Shown here: positions 5,816 to 15,037 of the stretch, in pieces
How positions within the stretch are numbered: the stretch's first letter is position 1
Layout of the letters: each line of letters begins with the position of its first letter
Assembly (NCBI GenBank): GCA_910585285.1
Contig: CAJUDL010000031.1
Location: 1-42,336, forward strand
Direction of reading: 5' to 3'
Source of the DNA: an uncultured Muribaculaceae bacterium
Lineage (GTDB): Bacteria; Bacteroidota; Bacteroidia; Bacteroidales; Muribaculaceae
Length of the DNA: 42,336 bases
Translations under genes and position numbers: made by a program
The notes under the pieces: model-generated
Seen by the model: the letters and a program-made list of their open reading frames with translations, nothing else
Database searches by the model: none
Told to the model about the DNA's origin: nothing

Positions 5816-7786
5816 ATGAAAAAGACCTCACTATCTGATCTCCCCTTCAACGAGATCATCAACGACTTTGGCACAGAGCGATATGTGAATGGATTGATAA
5901 AATTCATTGAAAATTCCTCTGCACCTATAACTATTGCATTGCAAGGAGAATGGGGTAGCGGAAAGACCTCCCTGATGAACCGACTTGAACGAGCTCTTTG
6001 TTCTACTCCCGAATCACTGTTTATCGGCATAGAAATCAACACATGGGAATATTCCATGATGTCTTCTCCTGAGGCAACAGTATATAAGATATTGGCGCAG
6101 TTAGTTCAGGAACTCACCAAAGATGATCCAACCTCAAAAAAGACATTCAAAGGATTTTTGCGCGGTGCCGGCAACTTTCTGTATAGAGGAGCGAGGGAAA
6201 GTCTCAAGACAATTCCCGGTGTGGGCGGTATGCTGGCTGTAGGATTAGAAGCGGCTAATGTACCAACGCAACTCCCGGAACATTCGGAGTCTAACGAGAC
6301 TGCCTCACTTTCTGACTTGAAGAAAGCTCTGTCAGAAGCTGTACAAAAGTCAATCAATGATGCTAATAAGCGCGGAATTATCATCTTTGTCGATGATCTC
6401 GACCGTCTGAATCCTCCAGTTGCTGTTGAGATTCTTGAACTTCTCAAAAATATTTTCACTCTTGACAATTGCATTTTTGTACTTGCCATTGATTATGATG
6501 TTGTCGTAAAAGGTTTAAAGCCCAAATTTGGTGAACTCACAGAGAAGAATGAACGTGAGTTCCGTTCGTTCTTCGACAAGATTATTCAAGTGCCGTTTTC
6601 ATTGCCGGTGAATAATTACCGACCAATGGACTTTGTTCTGAAATCGCTTGTGGACATAGAATATATCAAAGAATTTGATACAACAAATCCGCAAGTTAAA
6701 TCATTGTTTTCAACAGTGGTTGAGGCTTCCGTCGGCAAGAATCCCCGTTCAATCAAGCGACTGATAAACACTCTGTCATTACTGGACTGCATAGCCCAAT
6801 GTGGCGAAACACAAGGTACTAAATCCACAGATGATACTTTGGATGACAAGTTGTTGAACCTAATCACTGTCTCTATGCAAATATGTTATCCCAAGATATA
6901 CCGTATGCTTTCCCGCAATCCGGGATTTACCGGTTGGGATTCGGAATTTGCACAGAAAATGGGAATTAAGTTGGATACAGATTCCGAGGATAATGAATCC
7001 GGCAACCAATGGGAAGATATTCTTGAAGCGGCTTGTGCTCCCGATGCATATCTTACACAGCACCTCAATGACATAACACTGCTACTAAACTTGATTACTG
7101 ATATTCTTCGGAAAACTAATCAGGCTGGCGCACAACAGCTTGGCAAAAAGATGAAGGAAATCATGGATAAATCATCTGTAACAGGCATAAATGCAGAGTT
7201 TGAAGTAGAAGATTTTGATAAAAAAAGTCTGATACAAAAACTCCATAAGAATGTAATGGAACGTATTCATGAATTACGTCCTGATATTGACAAATGGCAA
7301 CTTAAAAGAAATACGGGAAATGGTGGTGTCTATTTTTGGATAGACGATGATACATGTTTCGATGTGACATTTACACCATCTGTCAACTCAAACAAACAGA
7401 TAGCATTGCGTCTATGGCTTGATTTCCATGTAAGCAGACCGGAACGTTTAAACGGGAAATCTTTTGAAGAACTGATGCAGGAATCAGTCATCGCTGATAA
7501 TCTCAATAAGCTGGATGCGATACTTTCTCCGCTTCTGAGTAAAAAAACGTGGTTCTTTAATGGTCGTACTTACGAAGGAAACACCACATATTTCCCGAGT
7601 TATATCGATGAGTTAAGATACATTCATGACAACGGCGAGATGTCAGGTGATATAACCAATAATCCTCAGTTTTGGATCGACCTTGAAAAACCATCTCATT
7701 TTGAGGAAGATAAAATTGTAGATACGATTGCCCGAGTACTCATCGCCAACTATGATTTCCGCAAGGCCATGAAAAATTTTAAATGA
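5816..7786 (+). CDS. KAP family P-loop NTPase
   Basis: A 656-residue KAP NTPase (STAND-like P-loop family that includes the phage exclusion protein PifA). Walker A is GEWGSGKTS at residues 44-52 and Walker B is IIIFVDDLDRLNP near residues 186-199, followed by the family's EILELLKNIF helix and FFDKIIQVPF. Between the two motifs is a glycine-rich, weakly hydrophobic stretch (about 115-150) where KAP proteins often carry membrane-associating helices. The C-terminal 170 residues do not match a domain I know. It is the first gene of a three-gene operon: its stop overlaps the ATG of the DUF262 gene by four bases. I infer that it is the sensor or motor of a defence system; ATPase activity is predicted, not shown. 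Confidence 0.88.
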   Translation: MKKTSLSDLPFNEIINDFGTERYVNGLIKFIENSSAPITIALQGEWGSGKTSLMNRLERALCSTPESLFIGIEINTWEYSMMSSPEATVYKILAQLVQELTKDDPTSKKTFKGFLRGAGNFLYRGARESLKTIPGVGGMLAVGLEAANVPTQLPEHSESNETASLSDLKKALSEAVQKSINDANKRGIIIFVDDLDRLNPPVAVEILELLKNIFTLDNCIFVLAIDYDVVVKGLKPKFGELTEKNEREFRSFFDKIIQVPFSLPVNNYRPMDFVLKSLVDIEYIKEFDTTNPQVKSLFSTVVEASVGKNPRSIKRLINTLSLLDCIAQCGETQGTKSTDDTLDDKLLNLITVSMQICYPKIYRMLSRNPGFTGWDSEFAQKMGIKLDTDSEDNESGNQWEDILEAACAPDAYLTQHLNDITLLLNLITDILRKTNQAGAQQLGKKMKEIMDKSSVTGINAEFEVEDFDKKSLIQKLHKNVMERIHELRPDIDKWQLKRNTGNGGVYFWIDDDTCFDVTFTPSVNSNKQIALRLWLDFHVSRPERLNGKSFEELMQESVIADNLNKLDAILSPLLSKKTWFFNGRTYEGNTTYFPSYIDELRYIHDNGEMSGDITNNPQFWIDLEKPSHFEEDKIVDTIARVLIANYDFRKAMKNFK

Positions 7787-9540
7787 TGATCCCGTTGATT
7801 TATCCGGAGCTAGAGACGGCTCTGAAAAAACGTATAGGAGAAATTCGGACTGATTCTTGCGTGTACCCCGACAAGGTATGGGTGAGAATCGGTGACTGGT
7901 ACAACAAACGCCATTATAACCGATGGATTCAAGTCTACACTCCGTTACCGACCGATGAAATCCATTATGAATATTATGGCGGATATGCGTGTCTGCACCT
8001 CGAAGGGGAATATGCCGGCAAGAAATATGTCCGTCAGGCACGGGAATTGAAACGCCGCAGCCGCGAATATGAGGAAATAGAATGGCTTGCGCCCGATAAC
8101 TATTGCATAAGCTGCATTATAAAATCGGAGGTAAATGGCGAAGACGACTTAGTGCAGAAACTCCATCGTCTTGTTGAGATCTTTGATAAATACCTCGTCG
8201 AGCTGTATGGCAATGAGGAACTTACCAACATAGAATTAATAGGCAGCTATACACTTCCGCAGGAACCCTCACAGAAAATTTTGTCGGAAGACGAGGTTTC
8301 CATTCATAATCTCGGCATAGAAGATGTGTTCAATCTGCCGCTGTCCATTCCCGACTATCAGCGCATATACTGCTGGGAGAACAGGCAAATCGAACAGCTC
8401 TGGGAAAGTCTTTCCACGATAAAAACCGGCTCGCCGTATCATTTGGGAACCATCATCCTGCAGAACCGCGAAGGGAAATATGAGATTGTGGACGGCCAGC
8501 AAAGGCTCGTCACCATGTCGCTGATTCTGTGGGGTCTCGGCTATAAGGGCAATATTCCGCTATTGAACGAGCGGTTCCGAAATAATGACGCCATAAAGCA
8601 TGTCAAGAATGCAAAGGCTGTCGTATCGGCTTTTCTGAGGGAACTGAGAAACTACGATATTCTGGATGCGATTCTTGATTCATTGAGATTTTCTGTAATT
8701 GTAATTAATGGCGATAATCTCGACATCGGATATACGTTCTTCTCGAATCAGAATTCAAAGGGCGTCAAACTTACCGACTACGACCTGCTGAAAGCCCATC
8801 ATCTCAGATATATCATATCGGAGCCGCAGGCCATTCATCTTGCAAACGGCTGGAGAAAGCTCACGAAAAAGGATGATGAAAGCCGAATGCCCGTCGAGCT
8901 TTCTCTTGGCAAACATGTCTATCGGTTAAGAAAACTGCTGCATAAGGATGATTTCAACGAATACGGCCACTACGTACGCGATGAGTTCCGATCGGCTCCG
9001 CTTATGCCCGACGTGCCGCCTTTCGGCGAAAGATTCGATTACTTTGAGCAGATTCAGGGCGGCGCGCATTTTTTTGCGTTTGTCAGCCATTTCAACGACC
9101 GGTACAAATCTTTTGAATCACTTCCGCAGGTAAGAACACTCAGGGAAAAATTCGGCCGCCGGCATAAGGTATACGCGACTCTTGCAGAAACCATCCTCTT
9201 TGCGTATTACCTCAGATTCGGCTCTGAATATCTTTCCGAAGCGCTGTTCTGCATAATGTCGAAACTGGTGGAACACAGATATATGAAAGTTAGGGCGCTG
9301 GAGCAGCAGGTACAGCGGTTTGCCAAAGACTCAAACCTTGTGCAATTTATTCAATTCTCCACTTCTCCCACATTTTTCCTTGCCTCGGCACTCGGCAGTA
9401 TCCGGACAAGTATAATGGACTATGACATAAACGACGGCATACGGTGGGATTTCTATAAACAAATGTGTGACATGTTCGCGTCGTTTAACGATATGACCGT
9501 CGCCGGAATAGTCAAACGGATTGAAAATGAATACAAATAA
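7783..9540 (+). CDS. DUF262 protein (GmrS-like) with extra N-terminal domain
   Basis: 585 residues. From about residue 165 it is a DUF262 domain: SIPDYQRIYCWENRQIEQLWESL near 190, YHLGTIIL, then the hallmark IVDGQQRLVT with D237-R241. DUF262 is a ParB/Srx-like NTP-binding domain found in GmrS, the small half of the GmrSD Type IV restriction enzymes. Residues 1-160 form a separate unassigned domain with many aromatic residues (VWVRIGDWYN, YYGGYACLHLEG). There is no DUF1524 HNH motif at the C-terminus, so the nuclease is probably supplied by the next gene. ATGATG at 7783 and 7786 overlaps the KAP stop; either ATG gives coupled translation. Confidence 0.88.
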   Translation: MMIPLIYPELETALKKRIGEIRTDSCVYPDKVWVRIGDWYNKRHYNRWIQVYTPLPTDEIHYEYYGGYACLHLEGEYAGKKYVRQARELKRRSREYEEIEWLAPDNYCISCIIKSEVNGEDDLVQKLHRLVEIFDKYLVELYGNEELTNIELIGSYTLPQEPSQKILSEDEVSIHNLGIEDVFNLPLSIPDYQRIYCWENRQIEQLWESLSTIKTGSPYHLGTIILQNREGKYEIVDGQQRLVTMSLILWGLGYKGNIPLLNERFRNNDAIKHVKNAKAVVSAFLRELRNYDILDAILDSLRFSVIVINGDNLDIGYTFFSNQNSKGVKLTDYDLLKAHHLRYIISEPQAIHLANGWRKLTKKDDESRMPVELSLGKHVYRLRKLLHKDDFNEYGHYVRDEFRSAPLMPDVPPFGERFDYFEQIQGGAHFFAFVSHFNDRYKSFESLPQVRTLREKFGRRHKVYATLAETILFAYYLRFGSEYLSEALFCIMSKLVEHRYMKVRALEQQVQRFAKDSNLVQFIQFSTSPTFFLASALGSIRTSIMDYDINDGIRWDFYKQMCDMFASFNDMTVAGIVKRIENEYK

Positions 9541-11374
9541 ACCGTATTCCGGAAAACTGACTCCGGAAACCATTGTAAAGAATGATGTCGGGTTTATGGT
9601 GCCGCTCTATCAGAGGCTGTTTGCATGGTCGAAAGACGAAGTTGCGGAACTGCTCGATGACCTGAAGTCCCATTTTGAAAAATGGTCTGATGCGGAACCG
9701 TCCGACATACACTTTCCATATTATCTCGGCGTTGTAACCACAGTGCCTTTTAAAGAGCGTCATTGCCTTGTCGACGGTCAACAACGCTGCACGGTGCTGA
9801 TGATTATGGCAAGTGTATTCGGAAGAATATCACCCGAATGGAAAGCGTTTTTTGAAAACGGGAACAGGCTTGAACTATTCGCCCGCGAAGACGATGCAAA
9901 ATTTCTCAAAGGTCTTGCCGACGGTATCACGCAGCGGAAAAATGGCAATACCCTGATGGCAGAAGCATACATGGCTATTGAGAAGTTTTTAGCCAGTATG
10001 GACTCGGAGCAACAGAAGTCATTCGTTGACGGCTGTTTTTCCAGAATCACGATTCTTAACTCGATTCTACCCCCGAATTATCTGCTGGAGCCCTCTTCTT
10101 TGAACCGGTATTTCGAGATTATGAACTCTGCAGGCGTAAGTCTGGAGCAGCATGAAGTATTGAAAGTATCTTTGCTCAGCGAGCAAAAGGACCAGACAAA
10201 ATTGCTTCAGATATGGAACTTGTGCTCTGACTTCTCCGCTCCTCTTTTGCGTAAGAAAGAAGACGTAAACGAAAAAGAGTATTCCGATAAATATTTGGAA
10301 CTGTTCTCCCAATCGACCGAAGAGGCAATCAATACCATAATACAGTACAATAATATTTCGGAAAAACCGGAGGAAAGCGACGGTCTTTACCCTACTATAG
10401 CTGAAATAGATGTTGAACCGCAGGAATTCAATAATCTGCTCGGCGAAAGTAACGAGAGAAGCGTCCTTTCATTCCCGGAATTTCTACTGCTGACACTTGA
10501 CATTTATAAGAATCTGAACGGGGAGTGGAAATTCTATAAGGTTGACGAGCTTAATGAGCGTTTTAAAGAATATCTACTGAATGCGCCAGGCGCTATCCCG
10601 GGATTCTACGATAAACTTCTGAAATTGCGCATCGCGCTTGACCTCTATGTCATCAGGCGCAGAATTGACGGTCAGGAAAGCGATTATAGCCTTATATTTA
10701 AGGATCAAGACAATAAGGCTGATAACGATTGCCTGGAACAGTATGAGGCAATGCTGTCCGTCTCGACTCCATACTATAAATGGCTGAAAGGAGTGCTTGA
10801 ATATGTTCTTGACTCTCAAAACGGCAAAGCATCCTCCGATATTCTGGCTGTATTGAAGACCCGAGATAACGCGCAGCATCCCTATCCTGCATCGGTTTCG
10901 GAACTCAGTTACGGAAACGTGGACAGATATTGGTTCTGGCGACTGGATTACTACCTTTGGGAGCAGATTGCCAAGCCAAAAGAGCCTGAAGATGATAACT
11001 TAGAGAAATCACGCCAAATTCAGTCGTATCGTCAGGCCATTTTTGATTACACTTTCCGCACTAACAGATCCATCGAGCACTTGCATCCTCAGAATGAGGC
11101 CAACAACTCCGCGTGGGACAGAGCCGAGATTGATTCATTCGGCAATCTTGCCATGATTTCCCAAAGTTTCAATTCTCAGCAGAGCAACGAAGATGTACAT
11201 GTTAAATTCTCGCGTATTGAGACTCAGGCACGCAATAAAGCTTTACAAAGCATCAAATTGCTAAGAATGTATCTTTCTGTTAAAGGGAATCCAGATGGAT
11301 GGTCTCCAGAGGCTGCTAAAAAGCATGAAGAAGAAATGATGAAAGTGTTATATACATCTTATATCCAAGATTAA
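9527..11374 (+). CDS. DUF262-DUF1524 (HNH) nuclease, GmrSD-like
   Basis: About 615 residues. The N-terminal DUF262 domain has MVPLYQRLFAWSKDEVAELLDDL, YLGVVTT and VDGQQRCTVL (D83). The C-terminal DUF1524 domain has the His-Me/HNH signature SIEHLHPQNE with H518 and H520, then FGNLAMIS. This is the full GmrSD arrangement, enzymes known to cut modified phage DNA with NTP dependence. I start at the ATG at 9527 rather than the TTG at 9521. The gene overlaps the end of the previous DUF262 gene by 14 bases and ends just before a 30-bp palindrome. The system therefore holds two DUF262 subunits, one nuclease-bearing and one not, plus an NTPase. Modified-DNA specificity is inferred. Confidence 0.9.
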   Translation: MNTNKPYSGKLTPETIVKNDVGFMVPLYQRLFAWSKDEVAELLDDLKSHFEKWSDAEPSDIHFPYYLGVVTTVPFKERHCLVDGQQRCTVLMIMASVFGRISPEWKAFFENGNRLELFAREDDAKFLKGLADGITQRKNGNTLMAEAYMAIEKFLASMDSEQQKSFVDGCFSRITILNSILPPNYLLEPSSLNRYFEIMNSAGVSLEQHEVLKVSLLSEQKDQTKLLQIWNLCSDFSAPLLRKKEDVNEKEYSDKYLELFSQSTEEAINTIIQYNNISEKPEESDGLYPTIAEIDVEPQEFNNLLGESNERSVLSFPEFLLLTLDIYKNLNGEWKFYKVDELNERFKEYLLNAPGAIPGFYDKLLKLRIALDLYVIRRRIDGQESDYSLIFKDQDNKADNDCLEQYEAMLSVSTPYYKWLKGVLEYVLDSQNGKASSDILAVLKTRDNAQHPYPASVSELSYGNVDRYWFWRLDYYLWEQIAKPKEPEDDNLEKSRQIQSYRQAIFDYTFRTNRSIEHLHPQNEANNSAWDRAEIDSFGNLAMISQSFNSQQSNEDVHVKFSRIETQARNKALQSIKLLRMYLSVKGNPDGWSPEAAKKHEEEMMKVLYTSYIQD

Positions 11375-11386
11375 ACGATAGAGAGT

Positions 11387-11454
11387 GTCTAACAAGTGAA
11401 CTGCACCCCAAAAGTTAGATAAAAAACTTTTGGAGTGCAGTTCACTTGTTAGAC
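11387..11454. repeat. 30-bp palindrome resembling fused IS ends; probable terminator
   Basis: The arms 11387-11416 and 11425-11454 are inverted repeats matching at 29 of 30 positions around an 8-nt loop. The arm motif GTGAACTGCACCCCAAAAGT looks like an insertion-sequence terminal repeat (IS3-like, from memory). No transposase is present. A T-rich stretch follows on the plus strand, so it may also end the KAP-DUF262 operon. Confidence 0.7.
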
Positions 11455-11462
11455 AGGCTCAT

Positions 11463-11720
11463 TTTTATTTTGTCCGTTTTCATCAAAAAAATGGCAAAAT
11501 ATAGCAATCTCAGGTGTAGAATTCGGGAACAGACAGAACGGAGTCGATTTTGTTCACCGGAAACGCTGTAATTGATTGAATATACGGCAGTTCCTAAAAC
11601 CCAACTCTATTTTGAGGCTCGATTTCATCGTTTTTCTACATAAAAATCACGGCCCCACTCTAAAGCGGCTAAAAGTATTGGAGTTCAAAGGTTAATAAAT
11701 GTAGATAATGAGATGAGTCC
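11463..11720. repeat. Scar repeat, copy R1
   Basis: Positions 11463-11571 match 17521-17630 (shared TTATTTTGTCCGTTTTCATC, then AATCTCAGGTGTA and CGGGAACAG). Positions 11562 to about 11665 match 13693 to about 13793 (shared AAAACCCAACT, ATTTTGAGGCTCGA, TCATCGTTTTTCTACATAAA). No gene is seen in this 435-base gap. Confidence 0.7.
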
Positions 11721-11809
11721 AACGATGAAAAAACTCATTCAGGAGTAGATTTGCCGGATTTTTAGTCCTTATTCAACATATTGTTAATTATAATCTTTCT
11801 TTGACGAGG

Positions 11810-13078
11810 TTATCTCAGAAGCCATTTATAAGCGGCACAGACATTAATGACTTGTCCATTAACTTCCAATACACGCTCCTCAAAGGCGGTTACCAGAGTT
11901 AATTTGTCACATTTGAGTGATGTTCCAGCCTTTGCTAAAGCAGAAGTTTCTCGATTAAGAGTTTTTTCAGAGGATATGTCATAGGAGACCTGCACAAGTT
12001 CAACAACCGTTGCTCGATGACAAACTACGAAATCCACTTCATAAGAGTCTGTTTTGTGATAATAGACATCGTAACCGGTTCCATATTTCCTGCATAACTC
12101 CAGATAAACCAAAGCCTCAAGCCGCCATCCAAAATTGTCTTTTGCAAAGGCATCCTTTCTGGCGTTCATAAGAGATACGTCTATGGGGTAGCATTTAGCG
12201 TTACGAATCCTCTCGCTACTTTTAGTGGAATATTTGCGTAGCTGTTTCAGGAGATAAGCCTGATAGAGGTATCCGACATAATTCTCAACGGTTTTGTCAT
12301 TTTTGAAATTAAAAGTCTTCTGCAAAGCCGTATAGACAATTTCGCATGGGGCATTATTCAAAAGATGATTGGACAGTGACTTAAAGGCATCTTTGTATCT
12401 CACCTTAAATCGTTGCACTATGTCTCTTTCCAGAATATTTGAAACCAATGTGTCTATGTATTCCTCGGCAGTTTCTTCCCCACTGATTATTTCCGGGAAA
12501 CCGCCTGTCTCCATATACTTGTCAAATGCTCTTCGGAGTAAAGCGTCTGTTTTTGTAGAAAGATTCGTTGTTTCAATTTCCTCCATTTCGCAAAATTCAC
12601 GGAACGAGAAAGGATACAGTTCGATTTCATTATAGCGTCCGGTGAGATATGTGGAAAGCTCGCTACTGAGAAGTTTTGCGTTGCTACCGGTTATAAACAC
12701 TTTCATTCCGTGCCTGAGCAATCTATTGACGAAAAGATGCCATCCTTCTATATTCTGTGCCTCGTCAAGAAATAAGTGAGTGAAATCACCATAAATCTGG
12801 TAAAGGCATTTTAATACATCGTTCAGATCATCAGCTGTCAATCGAACTAAACGTTCATCGTCAAAATTCACATAAGCGAATTTTACATGAGCCTTATCCA
12901 GAACATTGAAGCACAATGTTGATTTTCCACTGCGGCGCACGCCGATTACCACTTGAGCCTTTTTGCTCTCAAGTTTAACCATATCTTCTTCCTTTCGTTT
13001 GCAAAAGCGTTGGGAACGAAGTGTGTCAAGCTCTTCTCGTTGGTCACGTAATATTTCAAGCAGTATTGAAGTATCCAT
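11810..13078 (-). CDS. AAA ATPase with DUF4143 domain
   Basis: 422 residues, of the large AAA_14 + DUF4143 family common in prokaryotes and of unclear role. Walker A is GVRRSGKST at residues 46-54, Walker B HLFLDEAQNIEGW near 100-112, and GSNAKLLSSELSTYLTGR is the sensor region. The C-terminal DUF4143 part has a PD-(D/E)XK-like signature, YEVDFVVCHRATVVELVQVS, with E/Q where an ExK would be expected. The start at 13078 is supported by a near-ideal promoter at 13129-13098. It reads opposite to its neighbours and lies between scar repeats R1 and R2, so it looks like a separate cassette. Such proteins are sometimes linked to toxin or mobile-element functions; none can be assigned here. Confidence 0.9.
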   Translation of the reverse strand: MDTSILLEILRDQREELDTLRSQRFCKRKEEDMVKLESKKAQVVIGVRRSGKSTLCFNVLDKAHVKFAYVNFDDERLVRLTADDLNDVLKCLYQIYGDFTHLFLDEAQNIEGWHLFVNRLLRHGMKVFITGSNAKLLSSELSTYLTGRYNEIELYPFSFREFCEMEEIETTNLSTKTDALLRRAFDKYMETGGFPEIISGEETAEEYIDTLVSNILERDIVQRFKVRYKDAFKSLSNHLLNNAPCEIVYTALQKTFNFKNDKTVENYVGYLYQAYLLKQLRKYSTKSSERIRNAKCYPIDVSLMNARKDAFAKDNFGWRLEALVYLELCRKYGTGYDVYYHKTDSYEVDFVVCHRATVVELVQVSYDISSEKTLNRETSALAKAGTSLKCDKLTLVTAFEERVLEVNGQVINVCAAYKWLLR

Positions 13079-13097
13079 TAGTGTCTTATTTATGGCG

Positions 13098-13129
13098 CAA
13101 AGATAATAAAACTTCGATAAACCCGCAAA
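13098..13129 (-). promoter_or_regulatory. Promoter of the DUF4143 ATPase
   Basis: On the minus strand, TTTG (13129-13126), a 20-nt spacer and TATCTTTG (13105-13098) match the Bacteroidetes consensus. It lies 19 nt upstream of the ATG. Confidence 0.75.
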
Positions 13130-13212
13130 AATTCACACTGCAAACTACGATAATTAGGCATATTCAGGGTGCATGTACTACGATAACTCGTGCCTTGTCC
13201 AGCTAAATCTCG

Positions 13213-13262
13213 TTATAATCCTCCAAAAGTGGATCAAATAATATGGTTTTGGAGGATTATAA
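13213..13262. repeat. 16-bp perfect palindrome, IS-end-like
   Basis: TTATAATCCTCCAAAA (13213-13228) and its exact reverse complement (13247-13262) flank an 18-nt centre. As at 11387-11454, the arms look like transposon ends brought together with no transposase between, so a MITE-like or collapsed element. It lies 20 nt past the stop of the integrase remnant. Confidence 0.65.
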
Positions 13263-13281
13263 GCGATTTCCGGCAGAAAAA

Positions 13282-13683
13282 TCACTGAATCGGTGGGACG
13301 ATAAAGATTTTCTCATTGAAATCCTGCATCATTGCGGGTGTTACATTGGATATGTAACCGGCTAGTAGTGCCGACACCTCCGATGTAGCGTGTCCTACGG
13401 CATAGTCGATGTAGGCAGTCATAACGCCGTGATGCGCCAAAGCTGAAATGAAGGAATTGCGGGCATATTGGGGCGTGACGCATTGGATGCCAAGCGATTC
13501 GCATACATCTTTGATGTTCTTTGAAATTCGGCGGTTAAAGTCGTGAACGCGGATTGCTTTCTGCTCATCCGTGACAGCATTGAGAAAGAGGTCTGGGAAA
13601 ACAAGTTCACCGGGGCTATATGGCGAGGCATACACATCAAGCAACTGCCGTAACTGTGGAATAATCGGCACTGATGGCACCAT
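13282..13683 (-). pseudogene. Tyrosine recombinase, C-terminal remnant
   Basis: 133 residues matching only the catalytic end of a Bacteroidetes tyrosine recombinase. It has VPIIPQLRQLLDVY, ELVFPDLF, the arginine box TPQYARNSFISALAHHG, AVGHATSEV, and the tyrosine in LLAGYISN. The first catalytic arginine and the whole DNA-binding N-terminus (about 250 residues) are missing. The frame continues a few codons upstream (GVPGS) and then meets scar repeat R2 at 13693, so the gene was cut by recombination or insertion at that point. It belongs to a different recombinase lineage from the intact integrase at 1312-2661. I treat it as a decayed integrase left by an earlier cassette. Confidence 0.85.
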
Positions 13684-13692
13684 AGAGCCTGG

Positions 13693-13830
13693 AACGCCGT
13701 AATTAATTGAATATCCGGTAATTTCTAAAACCCAACTATATTTTGAGGCTCGAATTCATCGTTTTTCTACATAAAATCATGACGCACTTCTAATGCAATA
13801 GGAGTATAAAGATAATAAACATAAATATTC
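13693..13830. repeat. Scar repeat, copy R2
   Basis: Positions 13693 to about 13793 are an imperfect direct repeat of 11562 to about 11665 (shared AACGC(T/C)GTAATT, AAAACCCAACT, ATTTTGAGGCTCGA, TCATCGTTTTTCTACATAAA). It abuts the truncated integrase. The rest of the gap, to about 13958, holds no recognisable gene. Confidence 0.7.
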
Positions 13831-13958
13831 AGATCTTGGCATATGAGCATGTACTGAAAATTGAGACTTCAAGAGTAATTTTTCAAATGACAAATGCACC
13901 CCAGCCGCGAGAGGATTAGCATCTTTATAAGGGAAAAAGTGAATGAAACTCTACGAAG

Positions 13959-13989
13959 TTGCATAAATAGCGGAAAAATTGTAAATTTG
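13959..13989 (+). promoter_or_regulatory. Promoter of the AlbA/HATPase gene
   Basis: TTG (13959-13961), a 20-nt spacer and TAAATTTG (13982-13989) fit the Bacteroidetes consensus, 23 nt before the ATG at 14013. Confidence 0.65.
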
Positions 13990-14012
13990 TAAATAACAAT
14001 TTATTGGGTAAG

Positions 14013-14976
14013 ATGACTATTGACGATATAAAGGCTTTGATCGCTTCGGATGAGTCGCGGATTCTGGAGCTGAAGAAGACTACAGGCGAATTGAAAGACG
14101 GTATGCACACAGCATGTGCTTTTCTCAATACCGATGGTGGCTGCCTGATTTTCGGTGTCGCACCGAGATCTCTTAAGATAATAGGTCAGCAGGTAACTGA
14201 TGACACAAAACGGGAGATTGCGCAGGCTCTTGCAGGCCTGGAGCCAGCCTACGATATACCCCCTATTTATGTTGATGTGCCCGAATATCCTGGCAACAAA
14301 GTGATTGCTTTCCATTTCAACGGATGGGAATGGGGGCAGAAGCCTTATGAGAGAGGAGCGGCTTGAAGTGCCTGTACAGGCATTAAGGGAAGCTCTGATT
14401 AACGCTTTGTGTCATCGTCAATGGGAGAAGGCTAATTTGACAATCAGCATAGCGGTCTATGATGACCGAGTGGAGATTGCCAACCCCGGTATACTTCCGC
14501 AAAAGATAACTCCAGAGAATATCAAGGAGTCGCATGAGTCATTCCCCTACAACCGTAATATGGCACATGCCCTATACCGCTCAACCTTCCTTGAAAACTG
14601 GGGTAGCGGCATTCATCGTATCATCGAAGCCTGCCACGAGCAAGGAGTCGAAGAGCCCTCATGGCGCTGGGACGGAGCATTCGTCTACGTCACCTTCAAA
14701 CGACCGGCCAAAGTTACTTCTGATACCCAGAAAGAGCAATCAGGGGGGCTTGTCGCTCAAAATGTCGCTCAAAATGTCGCTCAAAATTTAGATGAGCATA
14801 TTATTCGAATTATAAAATCCAATCCTTGCATCAAGCGTGACGATATTGCGAATCAGTTATCAGTTAATAAGAAAACAATAGAGCGACATTTAAAGGTTCT
14901 TGGCATCAAATGGGAAGGTCATCCTAAAACCGGACATTGGAATGTCGTTTTATCAAATAATGTAAATAAAGATTAA
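14013..14976 (+). pseudogene. AlbA_2/Schlafen-type ATP-binding regulator, internally deleted
   Basis: The first frame (to 14366) holds an AlbA_2 DNA-binding domain (ESRILELKKTTGEL, AFLNTDGGCLIFGVA). The second, in another frame to 14976, holds the C-terminal HATPase-like domain (VPVQALREALINALCHRQW, NPGILP, FLENWGSGIHRI) and a winged helix (IKRDDIANQLSVNKKTIERHL). Intact relatives are about 450-500 residues with a linker between these parts. Here KPYER runs straight into REERLEVP near 14350, at a short GAGAG repeat, so roughly 190-200 residues were lost together with the frame. The second frame could start at ATG 14347 and make a truncated protein. Likely a decayed cassette gene; the function of the intact family is unclear. 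Confidence 0.8.
14752..14787 (+). repeat. Three 12-nt tandem repeats in the AlbA/HATPase frame
   Basis: GTCGCTCAAAAT is repeated three times without gap and encodes V-A-Q-N repeats between the HATPase-like and winged-helix parts. Similar linker repeats occur in other members of this family. Copy number could vary without breaking the frame. Confidence 0.9.
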
Positions 14977-15037
14977 TTTAATCTAAATCAATCAAGATTG
15001 ACATCTAAGTTAGCAGCATCAAATAAGCTTCATCAAT

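Noticed and set aside
14752..14787. 12-nt tandem repeats considered as iterons
   Set aside because: They are in-frame linker codons of a known protein family; no replication gene is near.
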